A stretch of 64,000 nucleotides of DNA from positions 3,100,001-3,164,000 of the forward strand of contig NZ_CP154845.1 of assembly GCF_047302285.1 (NCBI RefSeq). Direction: 5' to 3'. The translations under genes were made by a program, and so were the position numbers. Below are positions 43,765 through 52,373 of this stretch, piece after piece. Numbering within the stretch: the stretch's first letter is position 1; each line of letters starts with the position of its first letter. Origin of the DNA: Robertmurraya sp047302285 (lineage in GTDB: Bacteria > Bacillota > Bacilli > Bacillales > Cytobacillaceae). The notes beneath the pieces were generated by a model. It did no database searches. It saw nothing but the letters and a program-made list of their open reading frames with translations, and was not told where the DNA came from.

Positions 43765-43903
43765 CATGACTCCTCCTCTTTCGATTTCATACAAGCTTAT
43801 TATTTTCATTATTGGAGAACCTTACACTTCCTAATATTTCATCCATATTCCAATGTAATTAGGAAAAATTATAAATAAATAGCCTACAAAGGAGTGAACG
43901 TAC

Positions 43904-44242
43904 GTGAAGAAAAAGCTCAAAAAGATATCCATTGATGAAACGATGCCCCATCAAATCAGTTCGCCAAACTTTAAAGATACAAATATAGAGATGGAGCCAC
44001 CATTTATTAATGATTACGGTGTAGTCATTGGAGATAGTCAATATTCATCTGAGCAATCTCCCCTTGAACAATGGAGTGATGAGATAGATCCAGCGATTAT
44101 GTCTGGCGAAGAATGGATTCACCCAACGAATGATATTGGTTGGAATACTCGAGAAAACAGAGAGTTAATTGAAAGCCAAAAAAAGCCTAATGCTTCCCCG
44201 TTTATGCACCCATCAAAGGATGTCAGCTACGGGAAAGATTAG
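43904..44242 (+). CDS. DUF3905-type protein, 112 aa
   Basis: GTG start at 43904 after AAAGGAGTG. A soluble acidic protein with conserved-looking blocks PPFINDYGVVIGDSQY, SPLEQWSDEIDPAIMSGEEW and HPTNDIGWNTRENRELIE. I associate these with the DUF3905 family found in spore-forming Bacillaceae; the function is unknown. It converges on ktrD with only 11 bp between the stops and no obvious terminator. Confidence 0.7.
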   Translation: MKKKLKKISIDETMPHQISSPNFKDTNIEMEPPFINDYGVVIGDSQYSSEQSPLEQWSDEIDPAIMSGEEWIHPTNDIGWNTRENRELIESQKKPNASPFMHPSKDVSYGKD

Positions 44243-44253
44243 GTTTAAATGAG

Positions 44254-45609
44254 TTAGCCAATAATGACTCTTTCTTTTGGATAATGGTAATTAGTTTTTT
44301 CTTCTTTCCCACCAATCATAAAGAGAAAAGAAAGAAGTCCAATTCTACCGATAAACATCAATATCATAATGACAATTTTTCCAAATGAGGACAGGTCTGA
44401 AGTAATTCCCATCGACAGACCTGTCGTACCGAAAGCGGAGCATATTTCAAACAATAGCTCAATTAAGGAATGTTCCTCCGAGATCGATAAAACGACAAGG
44501 GAGGTACCGCAAAGTGCGAATGCAAGCATGGTTACTGCTAATGACTTTCGAATATCGTCCTCATGCAGTTCTCTACGGAATATTTTGATATGTCGATTCC
44601 CTTTGGCAAAATGCCATAGGTAAAGAATATTTAACGCAAATGTCGTGGTTCTGATTCCCCCTCCAACGGAGCTTGGAGACGCTCCTATAAACATTAAACC
44701 ACTCATCACGATTAAGGTCGCTTCTGAGAACGTACTTACATCGATCGTCGATAGTCCGCCACTTCTAGTCGATGCGGACTGGAAAAAGGCATAGAAAAAG
44801 GATTTGTGCCACGTTTCACCCGCAAAGGCATACTTCCACTCCAATAATAGAATGATGACTGTTCCAAAAATAAGCAATACGAGAAACGTTAAAGACGTCA
44901 ATTTAGCAAATAAAGAAAAGCGAAATGCTCGTTGATGTTCCTTTCTTACTAAAAACTGTTTTACTTCTATCAGTACAGGAAAGCCAATAGCACCTAGTGT
45001 AATCAAAATAATATTGATAAGTTGTACAAAATAATCTCCGGCATAGGGCTCTAGTGATTGTCCTGTAATGTCAAACCCACCATTTGTCGTTGAACTTATA
45101 GAAGCAAATAGACCATGGAAAAAAGCTTCTTGCCAGGTTGAAAAATAATTTAGGAAATACACACCTAAAATGATCGTTCCAATCAACTCAATTAAGAGAA
45201 TGATTTTTAAAATATCTTTTATTAAGTTGACCAGTCCTGCTAGACTGGTTTGGTTTTGGTCTACCATAATCAAACGTCGTTCTTTTAGTCCAATCTTGCG
45301 TCCAAGTAACAGCCAAAAGAAGGTCCCTAACGTCATAACTCCTATTCCTCCGAATTGAAGGATAGCCATTAAAACGACCATACCAAACGTACTATAGGTC
45401 TCTGAGACATTAATTACCGTTAAACCGGTAACACTTACAGCACTTACTGCTGTAAATACGGAATCAATGAAGGGAATTTCAATCCCTTCCTTATGTACAG
45501 TAGGAATCCGTAGTAACAGGACGGAGATCGTAATCGCTAAAGCGTAATAGCCGACAATGACCTGTGCTGGGGTTAGTTTTTTTAGAAAATACTTAATATT
45601 CGTCCACAT
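44254..45609 (-). CDS. ktrD: Ktr potassium uptake membrane subunit (KtrD/KtrB)
   Basis: A 451-aa TrkH/KtrB superfamily channel with four M-P-M repeats. The pore loops are visible as SVTGLTVINVS, TTNGGFDITG, TRSGGLSTID and GTTGLSMGIT, each with the selectivity glycine. It transports K+ (Na+-dependent) with a cytosolic KtrC/A-type RCK partner not encoded here. The position near sspD-rsgI-sigI matches B. subtilis ktrD (ykrM) rather than ktrB. ATG 45609 follows AAAGAGG. A 22-bp perfect palindrome sits just upstream of the ribosome binding site. Confidence 0.92.
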   Translation of the reverse strand: MWTNIKYFLKKLTPAQVIVGYYALAITISVLLLRIPTVHKEGIEIPFIDSVFTAVSAVSVTGLTVINVSETYSTFGMVVLMAILQFGGIGVMTLGTFFWLLLGRKIGLKERRLIMVDQNQTSLAGLVNLIKDILKIILLIELIGTIILGVYFLNYFSTWQEAFFHGLFASISSTTNGGFDITGQSLEPYAGDYFVQLINIILITLGAIGFPVLIEVKQFLVRKEHQRAFRFSLFAKLTSLTFLVLLIFGTVIILLLEWKYAFAGETWHKSFFYAFFQSASTRSGGLSTIDVSTFSEATLIVMSGLMFIGASPSSVGGGIRTTTFALNILYLWHFAKGNRHIKIFRRELHEDDIRKSLAVTMLAFALCGTSLVVLSISEEHSLIELLFEICSAFGTTGLSMGITSDLSSFGKIVIMILMFIGRIGLLSFLFMIGGKEEKTNYHYPKERVIIG

Positions 45610-45625
45610 TTTTGTTCCTCTTTAT

Positions 45626-45647
45626 CTAATTTAATCGATTAAATTAG
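45626..45647. promoter_or_regulatory. 22-bp perfect palindrome upstream of ktrD
   Basis: CTAATTTAATC followed by its exact reverse complement, 17 bp before the ktrD start codon. It may be an operator or an mRNA hairpin near the ribosome binding site. Confidence 0.6.
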
Positions 45648-45795
45648 GTAATCGACCTATCTATTCCCCTATCATAAAGAAATTTGTCCTATATTTAAAG
45701 CATTTACGAAAAATTTCCCAATATAACTTATTAAATATCTTTGTTCTGTCACCATAATAGAAATCGATTATACTTAAGTTAGGGGGAATGAGAAC

Positions 45796-46896
45796 ATGCT
45801 ATACATAGAACTTGCAGAAAAGATCGTATCTGAAGTAAGAAGATTATTAGATGAAGACATTATTGTCGTTGATACAAACGGAATCATAATCGCCAGTACA
45901 GACCATAAAAGGGTTGATACTTTTCATGAAGGGGCACTCCTTGCCTCTCAAAGAAAGGAAAAGCTCATTATATCGGAAGAAGATCAAGTCGTCTTAAAAG
46001 GTGTGAAAGCAGGTATTAATCTACCGATTTTCTTTCAAGGAAATGTTGTGGGAGTAATAGGAATTACCGGAAACCCTGAAGCCATCTCCCCTTTTGGAGA
46101 AATTATCCGCAAAATGACAGAGCTCCTTATTAGTGAAAGCTACTACACGGAACAGTTTGATTGGCAATCACGTTCAGTCGAAGCCTTTCTTTTAGACTGG
46201 TTCTATTTAAAAGAATGGAATGAAAGTTTTATCGATCGTGCTCATCTATTGAATATCGACATGAGCATCAATCGCCAGGTGATGATTGCAGAAGTGACGC
46301 AAAACTCCGCTTTCTTACATCGCGATGTGTGGTTATCCATTTTATCTTGGCATGAGAAAGGAAAGTCTGAAGTCATTTCCAGATGGGGAAATAATCGTAT
46401 TATCTACCTCCTTTGTCCGCAAAAACAAAAATCAAATTATAGTCGCAATAAAGCAAAACGTTTTCAGCAATTTTTAACAGAAATTTTGAAAACCGGTGTT
46501 TCTCTTGGAGTAGGATTAACTATCTCACCGACTGAAATTAATCAATCGTATCATCAAGCGATAAGAGCACTTAACGCATGTAAAACAAATCGCAATCTTG
46601 TTTTTGATGAAGATCTTGCCTTGGACATGATCCTAGATGAAATAAGTCAGCAAACAAGAGATGATTTTGTTCAAAGGACGATTGAACCATTGCGATCAGA
46701 TGAGGAATTAGTGCTTACGTTAATAACATTAATTGAAAATCATTTTTCACTAAAAAATACTGCTCACGCGTTACATATTCACATTAATACCCTTCATTAC
46801 CGCCTAAAAAGAATTACGGAGATTACAAGTTTAAATCCTCGTAATCTGGATGACTTATTTGTTCTTTATTTAGCCATCCAGTTTTTAGATAACTGA
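45796..46896 (+). CDS. CdaR family regulator of the glycolate genes (YsfB-like)
   Basis: 366 aa. The N-terminal sugar-diacid recognition domain (IVVDTNGIIIASTDHKRVD) is followed by a GGDEF-like/PucR middle part and a C-terminal PucR-type helix-turn-helix (NTAHALHIHINTLHYRLKRI). The family activates organic-acid genes. B. subtilis has a related gene, ysfB, directly before glcD-glcF, the same arrangement as here, so control of glcDF by glycolate or a similar acid is likely. ATG 45796 follows AGGGGGAATG. Confidence 0.88.
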   Translation: MLYIELAEKIVSEVRRLLDEDIIVVDTNGIIIASTDHKRVDTFHEGALLASQRKEKLIISEEDQVVLKGVKAGINLPIFFQGNVVGVIGITGNPEAISPFGEIIRKMTELLISESYYTEQFDWQSRSVEAFLLDWFYLKEWNESFIDRAHLLNIDMSINRQVMIAEVTQNSAFLHRDVWLSILSWHEKGKSEVISRWGNNRIIYLLCPQKQKSNYSRNKAKRFQQFLTEILKTGVSLGVGLTISPTEINQSYHQAIRALNACKTNRNLVFDEDLALDMILDEISQQTRDDFVQRTIEPLRSDEELVLTLITLIENHFSLKNTAHALHIHINTLHYRLKRITEITSLNPRNLDDLFVLYLAIQFLDN

Positions 46897-47034
46897 GCCG
46901 TTCAAATTAGAGCACTCAATCCATATGGATAAATAAATAAATAGATATTTCTAGTTATTTTTTGTAGAAATATACATAGAAGATTCCCCCTCTATTTTTT
47001 ATACTTATAGTGAGTATATAGCTTTACATTAAAT

Positions 47035-47048
47035 TGTAAGCGTTTCAC
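47035..47048. promoter_or_regulatory. cre-like sequence before glcD
   Basis: On the minus strand GTGAAACGCTTACA. The right half (CG-N-T-N-ACA) is perfect, the left half poor (11 of 14). It lies 32 bp before the glcD start. Confidence 0.35.
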
Positions 47049-47079
47049 AAACTAATATAGTGATGGGGGAAACACTTTT

Positions 47080-48492
47080 ATGATTAACGAAGATATTAAG
47101 GGTAGGATCATCTCCATTGTCGGGGCTGAAAACTTCGACGATAGCAAGGTTGGCCGACTTACTTATTCTTATGATGCTACGCCAAATTTCCAAGCTCTTC
47201 CCGACGGCGTCGTAAGCCCTAGAAATACAGAGGAAGTTGCTGAGCTTGTGAAAATTTGTAATGAGCAACATATTCCAATTGTTCCTCGAGGTTCAGGCAC
47301 TAATCTATGCGGTGGTACTTGCCCTACAGAGGGTGGAATTGTATTTCTTTTTAAACATATGAATCAAATTTTGGAGATTGATGAAGAAAATTTAACGGCT
47401 ACCGTTCAACCTGGGGTTATTACCCTTGACTTAATAAAGGCTGTTGAAGAAAAAGCATTGTTCTTCCCTCCTGATCCTGGTTCCATGAAATCCTCTACAC
47501 TCGGTGGCAATATCAATGAAAATTCTGGTGGATTGCGCGGGTTAAAATACGGTGTTACACGGGATTATGTGATTGCACTAGAAATTGTTCTAGCTAATGG
47601 CAGTATCATCCGTACTGGTGGAAAGCTTGCTAAGGATGTAGCAGGATATGATTTCACAAGACTGTATGTAGGTTCAGAAGGAACGCTTGGCATCATTACA
47701 GAGGCTACTTTAAAGCTTGTACCAATTCCCGAGACGAAGAAAACGATGTTGGCCCTCTACGAAGATTTAGAATCAGCTGCAAAAACTGTTTCTAAAATCA
47801 TTGCTAATAAAATCATTCCAGCTACTCTTGAATTTTTAGATCAAGCAACTTTAAGAGTAGTGGAAGATTACGCAAAAATTGGTCTTCCAACGGACGCAAA
47901 GGCAGTTCTTTTAATCGAGCAAGACGGTGCACCTGAAGTTGTAGACAGAGATATTAAGAAAATTGCTGACATTTGTACAAAAGAGAATGCCGTATCTGTC
48001 CAAATCGCAAAGACAGTAGCTGAAGCTGAAAGCTTAACAACCGCTCGTAGAACAGCCCTTTCTGCTTTGGCCCGCTTAAAACCAACGACCATTCTTGAGG
48101 ATGCAACGGTTCCTCGTTCCCAGGTTGCCAATATGGTAAAAGCGATCAATGAAATTGCCGTCAAATATGAATTAAATATTTGTACATTCGGACATGCCGG
48201 AGACGGAAATCTTCATCCAACTGTCCCAACAGATGCTCGAAATAAAGAAGAAATGGAACGAGTTGAGAAAGCGTTCGAGGAAATATTTGAAAAAGCAGTA
48301 GAGCTTGGGGGCACGATTACTGGTGAACATGGAGTAGGAATTATGAAGGCTCCATATTTAGAGCTAAAGCTTGGTTCAGACGGAATTGCTGCGATGAAAG
48401 CAGTGAAAGCAGCTCTAGATCCGAATAATATTATGAATCCTGGAAAAATTTTTGCCAAGGATAGCAGAAAACGCGTGGTGATTGGACAATGA
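47080..48492 (+). CDS. glcD: Glycolate oxidase subunit GlcD (FAD-linked)
   Basis: A 470-aa PCMH-type flavoprotein of the FAD-linked oxidase family. The FAD-binding loop is PRGSGTNLCGGTCPTEGG (about 75-92) and the second part is FPPDPGSMKSSTLGGNINEN; the C-terminal FAD_oxidase_C domain ends with HAGDGNLHPTVPTD and the conserved GEHGVGIMK. It oxidises glycolate or D-lactate-like 2-hydroxyacids. ATG 47080 follows GATGGGGG. It overlaps glcF by 4 nt. Confidence 0.94.
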   Translation: MINEDIKGRIISIVGAENFDDSKVGRLTYSYDATPNFQALPDGVVSPRNTEEVAELVKICNEQHIPIVPRGSGTNLCGGTCPTEGGIVFLFKHMNQILEIDEENLTATVQPGVITLDLIKAVEEKALFFPPDPGSMKSSTLGGNINENSGGLRGLKYGVTRDYVIALEIVLANGSIIRTGGKLAKDVAGYDFTRLYVGSEGTLGIITEATLKLVPIPETKKTMLALYEDLESAAKTVSKIIANKIIPATLEFLDQATLRVVEDYAKIGLPTDAKAVLLIEQDGAPEVVDRDIKKIADICTKENAVSVQIAKTVAEAESLTTARRTALSALARLKPTTILEDATVPRSQVANMVKAINEIAVKYELNICTFGHAGDGNLHPTVPTDARNKEEMERVEKAFEEIFEKAVELGGTITGEHGVGIMKAPYLELKLGSDGIAAMKAVKAALDPNNIMNPGKIFAKDSRKRVVIGQ

Positions 48493-49811
48493 CAACAGGG
48501 CAAGAACAACAAGTGATCCAAGATCAATTTAAGAATCGCATGGACGAAGATGAATTATTAAATTGTATGCGCTGTGGCTTTTGCCTACCTAGCTGTCCAA
48601 CCTATATTACTTCTGGCTACAAAGAATCTCACTCTCCTAGAGGAAGAATTGCCTTAATGAAGGCAGTCGTAGATGGTTTAATTGAACCTGATGAGGATTT
48701 TGAAAAATCCCTCAACCAATGCCTTGGCTGCAGAGCGTGTGAGCCTGTTTGCCCTTCCGGGGTTAATTATGGTCATTTGCTTGAAGAAGCTCGTGATATT
48801 ATTAATCAAAATAAGCGCCACTCGTTACCTGTACGTACAGTAAGGAAAGTCGTTTTCGAAGGATTATTTCCACATCAGAATCGGATGAGAAACTTCACTG
48901 GTTTATTAGGATTCTACCAGCGTTCAGGCCTTCAAAAGGTAGCTAGAGCGACTGGTGTTATGAAGCTTTTCCCTGAAAGCCTTGCATCGATGGAACGTGT
49001 ACTACCAAAGGTTCCAACGATGAAAGAAATGAAAAATCGGCCTCAATTTTTAGCTGCTGAGGCTCCTAAAACAGCAAAAGTTGCTTTTTTTACAGGCTGT
49101 TTAATGGATACAATGTTTCTTGAAACCAATAATGCAACGATGAAGCTACTACAGCTTGCTGGTTGCGAAATTGTCATTCCACAGGACCAAAATTGCTGTG
49201 GTGCCCTACATGGACATAGTGGAGAAAAAGATGGTTCCAAGGAACTTGCGAAAAGAAACATTCAAGCATTCGAAGATCTAGATGTTGATTATATTATTAC
49301 GAATGCAGGTGGCTGTGGTGCATTTCTAGTCGATTATGATCATCTCTTAAAAGATGATCCCATATGGAAAGACCGTGCTCTTGCTTTCAAAAACAAAATT
49401 AAAGATATTTCGCAAATTCTATTTGAAGTAGGTTTCCACGAAAAGGTTAAATTAAAACTTCCATATCAAATTGTAACCTATCAAGATTCCTGTCACTTAC
49501 GCAATGTGATGAAGACTGCATCAGCTCCGAGATCGCTTTTAGAAGCTATCGATGGTATCGATTTTAAAGAAATGAAAGATGCCGATAGATGCTGTGGCTC
49601 AGCTGGTATATATAATATTGTTGAATCGGAAATGTCAATGCAAATTCTCGACTATAAAATGGAGCAAACAAAAGCAACACATGCCACAACAGTCGTAACA
49701 GCCAATCCTGGATGCTTATTGCAAATGAAGCTAGGCATTGAAAGAGAAGGCTTAAATGAAAAAATGCGCGCCGTTCATATTGTTGATTTACTAATGGAGG
49801 CTGTACAATAA
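48489..49811 (+). CDS. glcF: Glycolate oxidase iron-sulfur subunit GlcF
   Basis: A 440-aa protein with two N-terminal [4Fe-4S] motifs (CMRCGFCLPSCPTY, CLGCRACEPVCPSG) and two CCG domains (QNCCGALHGHSG near 235; DRCCGSAGIYN near 360). It passes electrons from GlcD towards the respiratory chain. Its start lies inside the end of glcD (ATGA overlap), so the two are translationally coupled. There is no separate glcE subunit. Confidence 0.94.
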   Translation: MTTGQEQQVIQDQFKNRMDEDELLNCMRCGFCLPSCPTYITSGYKESHSPRGRIALMKAVVDGLIEPDEDFEKSLNQCLGCRACEPVCPSGVNYGHLLEEARDIINQNKRHSLPVRTVRKVVFEGLFPHQNRMRNFTGLLGFYQRSGLQKVARATGVMKLFPESLASMERVLPKVPTMKEMKNRPQFLAAEAPKTAKVAFFTGCLMDTMFLETNNATMKLLQLAGCEIVIPQDQNCCGALHGHSGEKDGSKELAKRNIQAFEDLDVDYIITNAGGCGAFLVDYDHLLKDDPIWKDRALAFKNKIKDISQILFEVGFHEKVKLKLPYQIVTYQDSCHLRNVMKTASAPRSLLEAIDGIDFKEMKDADRCCGSAGIYNIVESEMSMQILDYKMEQTKATHATTVVTANPGCLLQMKLGIEREGLNEKMRAVHIVDLLMEAVQ

Positions 49812-49822
49812 GTATTTTGCCC

Positions 49823-49856
49823 AAAAAGAACTGATTTTTTTCAGTTCTTTTTTTAT
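49823..49856 (+). terminator. Terminator after glcF
   Basis: Stem AAAAAGAACTGA/TCAGTTCTTTTT followed by T run. Confidence 0.9.
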
Positions 49857-49977
49857 AGTTTCATTTCGAGTTTCTTGACAAATTTACCACTCATGGATTT
49901 GATTCCATTTCAAATACTATTTTTACAGGGATTTATTATCCCTTATTTTAAAAAACATTAAAAAGGAGTTGAGAAGA

Positions 49978-50175
49978 ATGGCAAGAAGTAGTAACAAGCT
50001 TTTAGTCCCTGGAATTGAACAATATATGGACCAAGTTAAATATGAAATCGCTCAAGAATTTGGTGTGAATCTAGGTTCCGATACTGTTTCAAGAGCGAAC
50101 GGATCTGTAGGTGGAGAAATTACAAAACGACTTGTAAAACAAGCACAGTCTCAACTTTCTGGTCAGCAAAAGTAA
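49978..50175 (+). CDS. sspD: Alpha/beta-type small acid-soluble spore protein
   Basis: A 65-aa SASP that coats and protects spore DNA. It has the germination-protease recognition segment YEIAQEFGV and the second conserved block GGEITKRLVKQAQSQL. ATG 49978 follows AAAGGAG. The neighbours rsgI-sigI on one side and ktrD on the other match the position of B. subtilis sspD, hence the symbol. It should be transcribed by SigG in the forespore; I could not fix the promoter with confidence. Confidence 0.93.
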   Translation: MARSSNKLLVPGIEQYMDQVKYEIAQEFGVNLGSDTVSRANGSVGGEITKRLVKQAQSQLSGQQK

Positions 50176-50201
50176 CAGAAAAATTTCATATAAATGGAAA
50201 T

Positions 50202-50230
50202 GAGTCCGACACAGATTGTCGGACTCACTT
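50202..50230. terminator. Bidirectional terminator between sspD and rsgI
   Basis: Perfect 9-bp GC-rich stem GAGTCCGAC/GTCGGACTC with a 7-nt loop. The T run is weak on both sides. Confidence 0.7.
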
Positions 50231-50235
50231 TACAT

Positions 50236-51348
50236 TTAGCGTTCATTCTTTCCATTGTGGGGATTCTGGCTATTCCCCTTTTTCCAGTTATTGTTTCTAT
50301 CATTGTTTTTGAAATGGTTATGACCCTGACCATTATTCTTATAATTGCCTTTATTTTGCTTATGACTATTATTGTTTTTATTATTCCATTTTTCTGCGTT
50401 GTTATGGTTTTTATCCCAACCACTATTTTTACCATTGTTAGACTTATCCGTACTTTTATCTTTGTTGTTCTGATTTTTTACTTTGTTTTGATGCTTTTCC
50501 TGAACATGTTTAGGAGGACCTTGCTCATTATTTTTTTTCTTGTTTTGGCTTCTTTCATTCCATTTACCAGGATTATTTGGTACTCGGGATTTTGAAGGGT
50601 TTTCCGTCAATTCTTTCTTTACTTCTTGTTTAGGTTCCTGCTTTTGATTCTGAGTCTGACTTTTCTCTTCAGCAGAAGGTTTTTGTTCTTTTTTCTGTTC
50701 TGAAATTAACTTTCCAGTCGTAACCCCATTTTCGATGGCGATTTCTCGCTCTTCTGAAGTCGCTTCATAAGAAGTTACTTTCGCTTGTTCTTCTGAAATT
50801 GTTTTTTCTAATTCATGAATCGTTTTTTTTATTTCTTCTTCTGTTTTTTGTTTTGATTCGCCTAAATGAACAGTACCGATCACAATTTCTTGCTCTTTTT
50901 CGATATACCCTTTTTCTTTAATACTGTTTAAAATATTGGCAGTTACTTCATGTATGTCCTTATGTTTCCAATTTCCCATTTCTTCAACAATTTCTCTTCC
51001 TTCTTCATTATAAGGAATGAGTTCAATTACCTTTAGAGCATCATTAAAGCCAAGTTCAATACTTGGATTAATATCAATGCTCATATAGGCATATACTTCA
51101 TTCTGATTCAGTGGGATAAATGTAAAGATGGCAAACAAACAAGCCACTGCAAGGGCTACTATTGATTTTCCTTTTAACGTCTGAAAAAAAGTAAAAGGTA
51201 CGCCTTTTCTTTTCTCAAAGATAGGAATAGGAATTTCCTCACCTATATCATGTTGCTTTCCATCGCTTGAAATCTTTAAAAACTCACCATCAGGGGTTAA
51301 TAATGTTAAAAAACGTCCATTCTTTTCCATTATGATACCTGTTCTCAC
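50236..51348 (-). CDS. rsgI: Anti-sigma-I factor RsgI
   Basis: 370 aa. Residues 1-55 form the cytosolic RsgI_N domain, a TM helix spans about 60-80 (SIVALAVACLFAIFTFI), and the periplasmic conserved domain has YAYMSIDINPSIELGFN. A long low-complexity tail from about 215 to 370 is rich in Asn, Lys, Gln and Gly. RsgI holds SigI at the membrane and releases it after extracytoplasmic cleavage. The GTG start overlaps the sigI stop (GTGA). The N/K-rich tail is probably disordered and cell-wall-facing; it contains no carbohydrate-binding module like those of clostridial RsgI. Confidence 0.92.
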   Translation of the reverse strand: MRTGIIMEKNGRFLTLLTPDGEFLKISSDGKQHDIGEEIPIPIFEKRKGVPFTFFQTLKGKSIVALAVACLFAIFTFIPLNQNEVYAYMSIDINPSIELGFNDALKVIELIPYNEEGREIVEEMGNWKHKDIHEVTANILNSIKEKGYIEKEQEIVIGTVHLGESKQKTEEEIKKTIHELEKTISEEQAKVTSYEATSEEREIAIENGVTTGKLISEQKKEQKPSAEEKSQTQNQKQEPKQEVKKELTENPSKSRVPNNPGKWNERSQNKKKNNEQGPPKHVQEKHQNKVKNQNNKDKSTDKSNNGKNSGWDKNHNNAEKWNNKNNNSHKQNKGNYKNNGQGHNHFKNNDRNNNWKKGNSQNPHNGKNER

Positions 51349-52088
51349 GTTTCCAACACCCCTTTTATATAGTCTTTTAAATATAAATAATCGCCGATCA
51401 ATATTAAAGAAATAGCCATGATATATTTGCGGTTTCTTTCAATCGTTTTTCTACTCACTTGTACCGCTTCTTCAAGCTGTTTAATGGGCAACTTCTTTTT
51501 TTCAAGTAAAAATTGTTTTAACTCCTCTTGTTCCACTAAAGTTTGTGCGACCTTCATGGCATTTTTCCTTGCATCCGCATGTTTAGGAGAATTTTTAACG
51601 AGTTCATCAAAAGAAAGCTCATATTGTTGTAAAATCCCCGCAAACTGGATAATTTCATTTTTTCGATTGGTTGCTTCAGTTTTTCTTTGATAATCATCGA
51701 TGGAAAGCTGAGCTTCAACAGAGGAATGTTGGCTATCCTCTTCTTGTTCATCATTTATTTGCAAACTTATATTTTTATATTTTGATTGTGAACGAATATA
51801 GTCAATAACCTTTCGCTTGATCAGTACGTCAGCAAAGCTCAATAGAGAGCTTCCTTTGGAAGGGTTATATTTTTGTAAAGCTTCATTGAACGCGATTAAG
51901 CCAATACTAAATTCATCATCCGTTTCTGTAATGTATCGCTTACAGATGGATGAAACTGATTTTGCAATAAAAGGTTTATAGGTTTCGATCAGTTCGTTTT
52001 GTAAAGTTTGGTCGCCCTGCTGTATGGATTGTACCTTTTCTTCTAATGATTGTTTTTTCTTTTTTGCCAAAAATAATAAACCAAACAA
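51345..52088 (-). CDS. sigI: RNA polymerase sigma factor SigI
   Basis: 247 aa. The N-terminal region-2-like segment is DDEFSIGLIAFNEALQKYNPSKGSS, then FADVLIKRKVIDYIR. The C-terminal SigI-specific helix-turn-helix region has LPIKQLEEAVQVSRKTIERNRKYI. SigI responds to heat and wall stress. TTG 52088 is used: AAGGGG is correctly spaced and the N terminus MFGLLFLAKKKKQ fits the family, whereas the GTG at 52097 touches the ribosome binding site. It is co-transcribed with rsgI. Confidence 0.92.
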   Translation of the reverse strand: MFGLLFLAKKKKQSLEEKVQSIQQGDQTLQNELIETYKPFIAKSVSSICKRYITETDDEFSIGLIAFNEALQKYNPSKGSSLLSFADVLIKRKVIDYIRSQSKYKNISLQINDEQEEDSQHSSVEAQLSIDDYQRKTEATNRKNEIIQFAGILQQYELSFDELVKNSPKHADARKNAMKVAQTLVEQEELKQFLLEKKKLPIKQLEEAVQVSRKTIERNRKYIMAISLILIGDYLYLKDYIKGVLET

Positions 52089-52330
52089 CAGTCTCACCCC
52101 TTATAGATCACATATAATATAATACGATACATATGTCCATTTTTTAAGGGTTAGGATTTGGAAATATTTACCGCGAATCAATCGGGTATGATTTATTGTT
52201 ATTGGCTGGTGAATCCAAACAGGGACTAATCGTTATCTGTTTTATCACCTCATAATTGTTCAGTGGCCACTGTTAATATAGAAGTACGATTATCCGGATA
52301 ATATTTATGGGGGCTGTAATTTCTATTTGA

Positions 52331-52362
52331 AAAAAAAGATGACCTCATATGGTCATCTTTAA
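52331..52362 (-). terminator. Terminator after the RND pump gene
   Basis: Stem AAAGATGACC/GGTCATCTTT, 6-nt loop, with a T run on the minus strand. Confidence 0.85.
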
Positions 52363-52373
52363 ATACATGCAGA

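Noticed and set aside
52098..52200. SigI-type autoregulatory promoter upstream of sigI
   Set aside because: A minus-strand AACCCTT and a downstream CGTA are only a poor match to the ACCCCC/CGAA pattern; not supported well enough to list.
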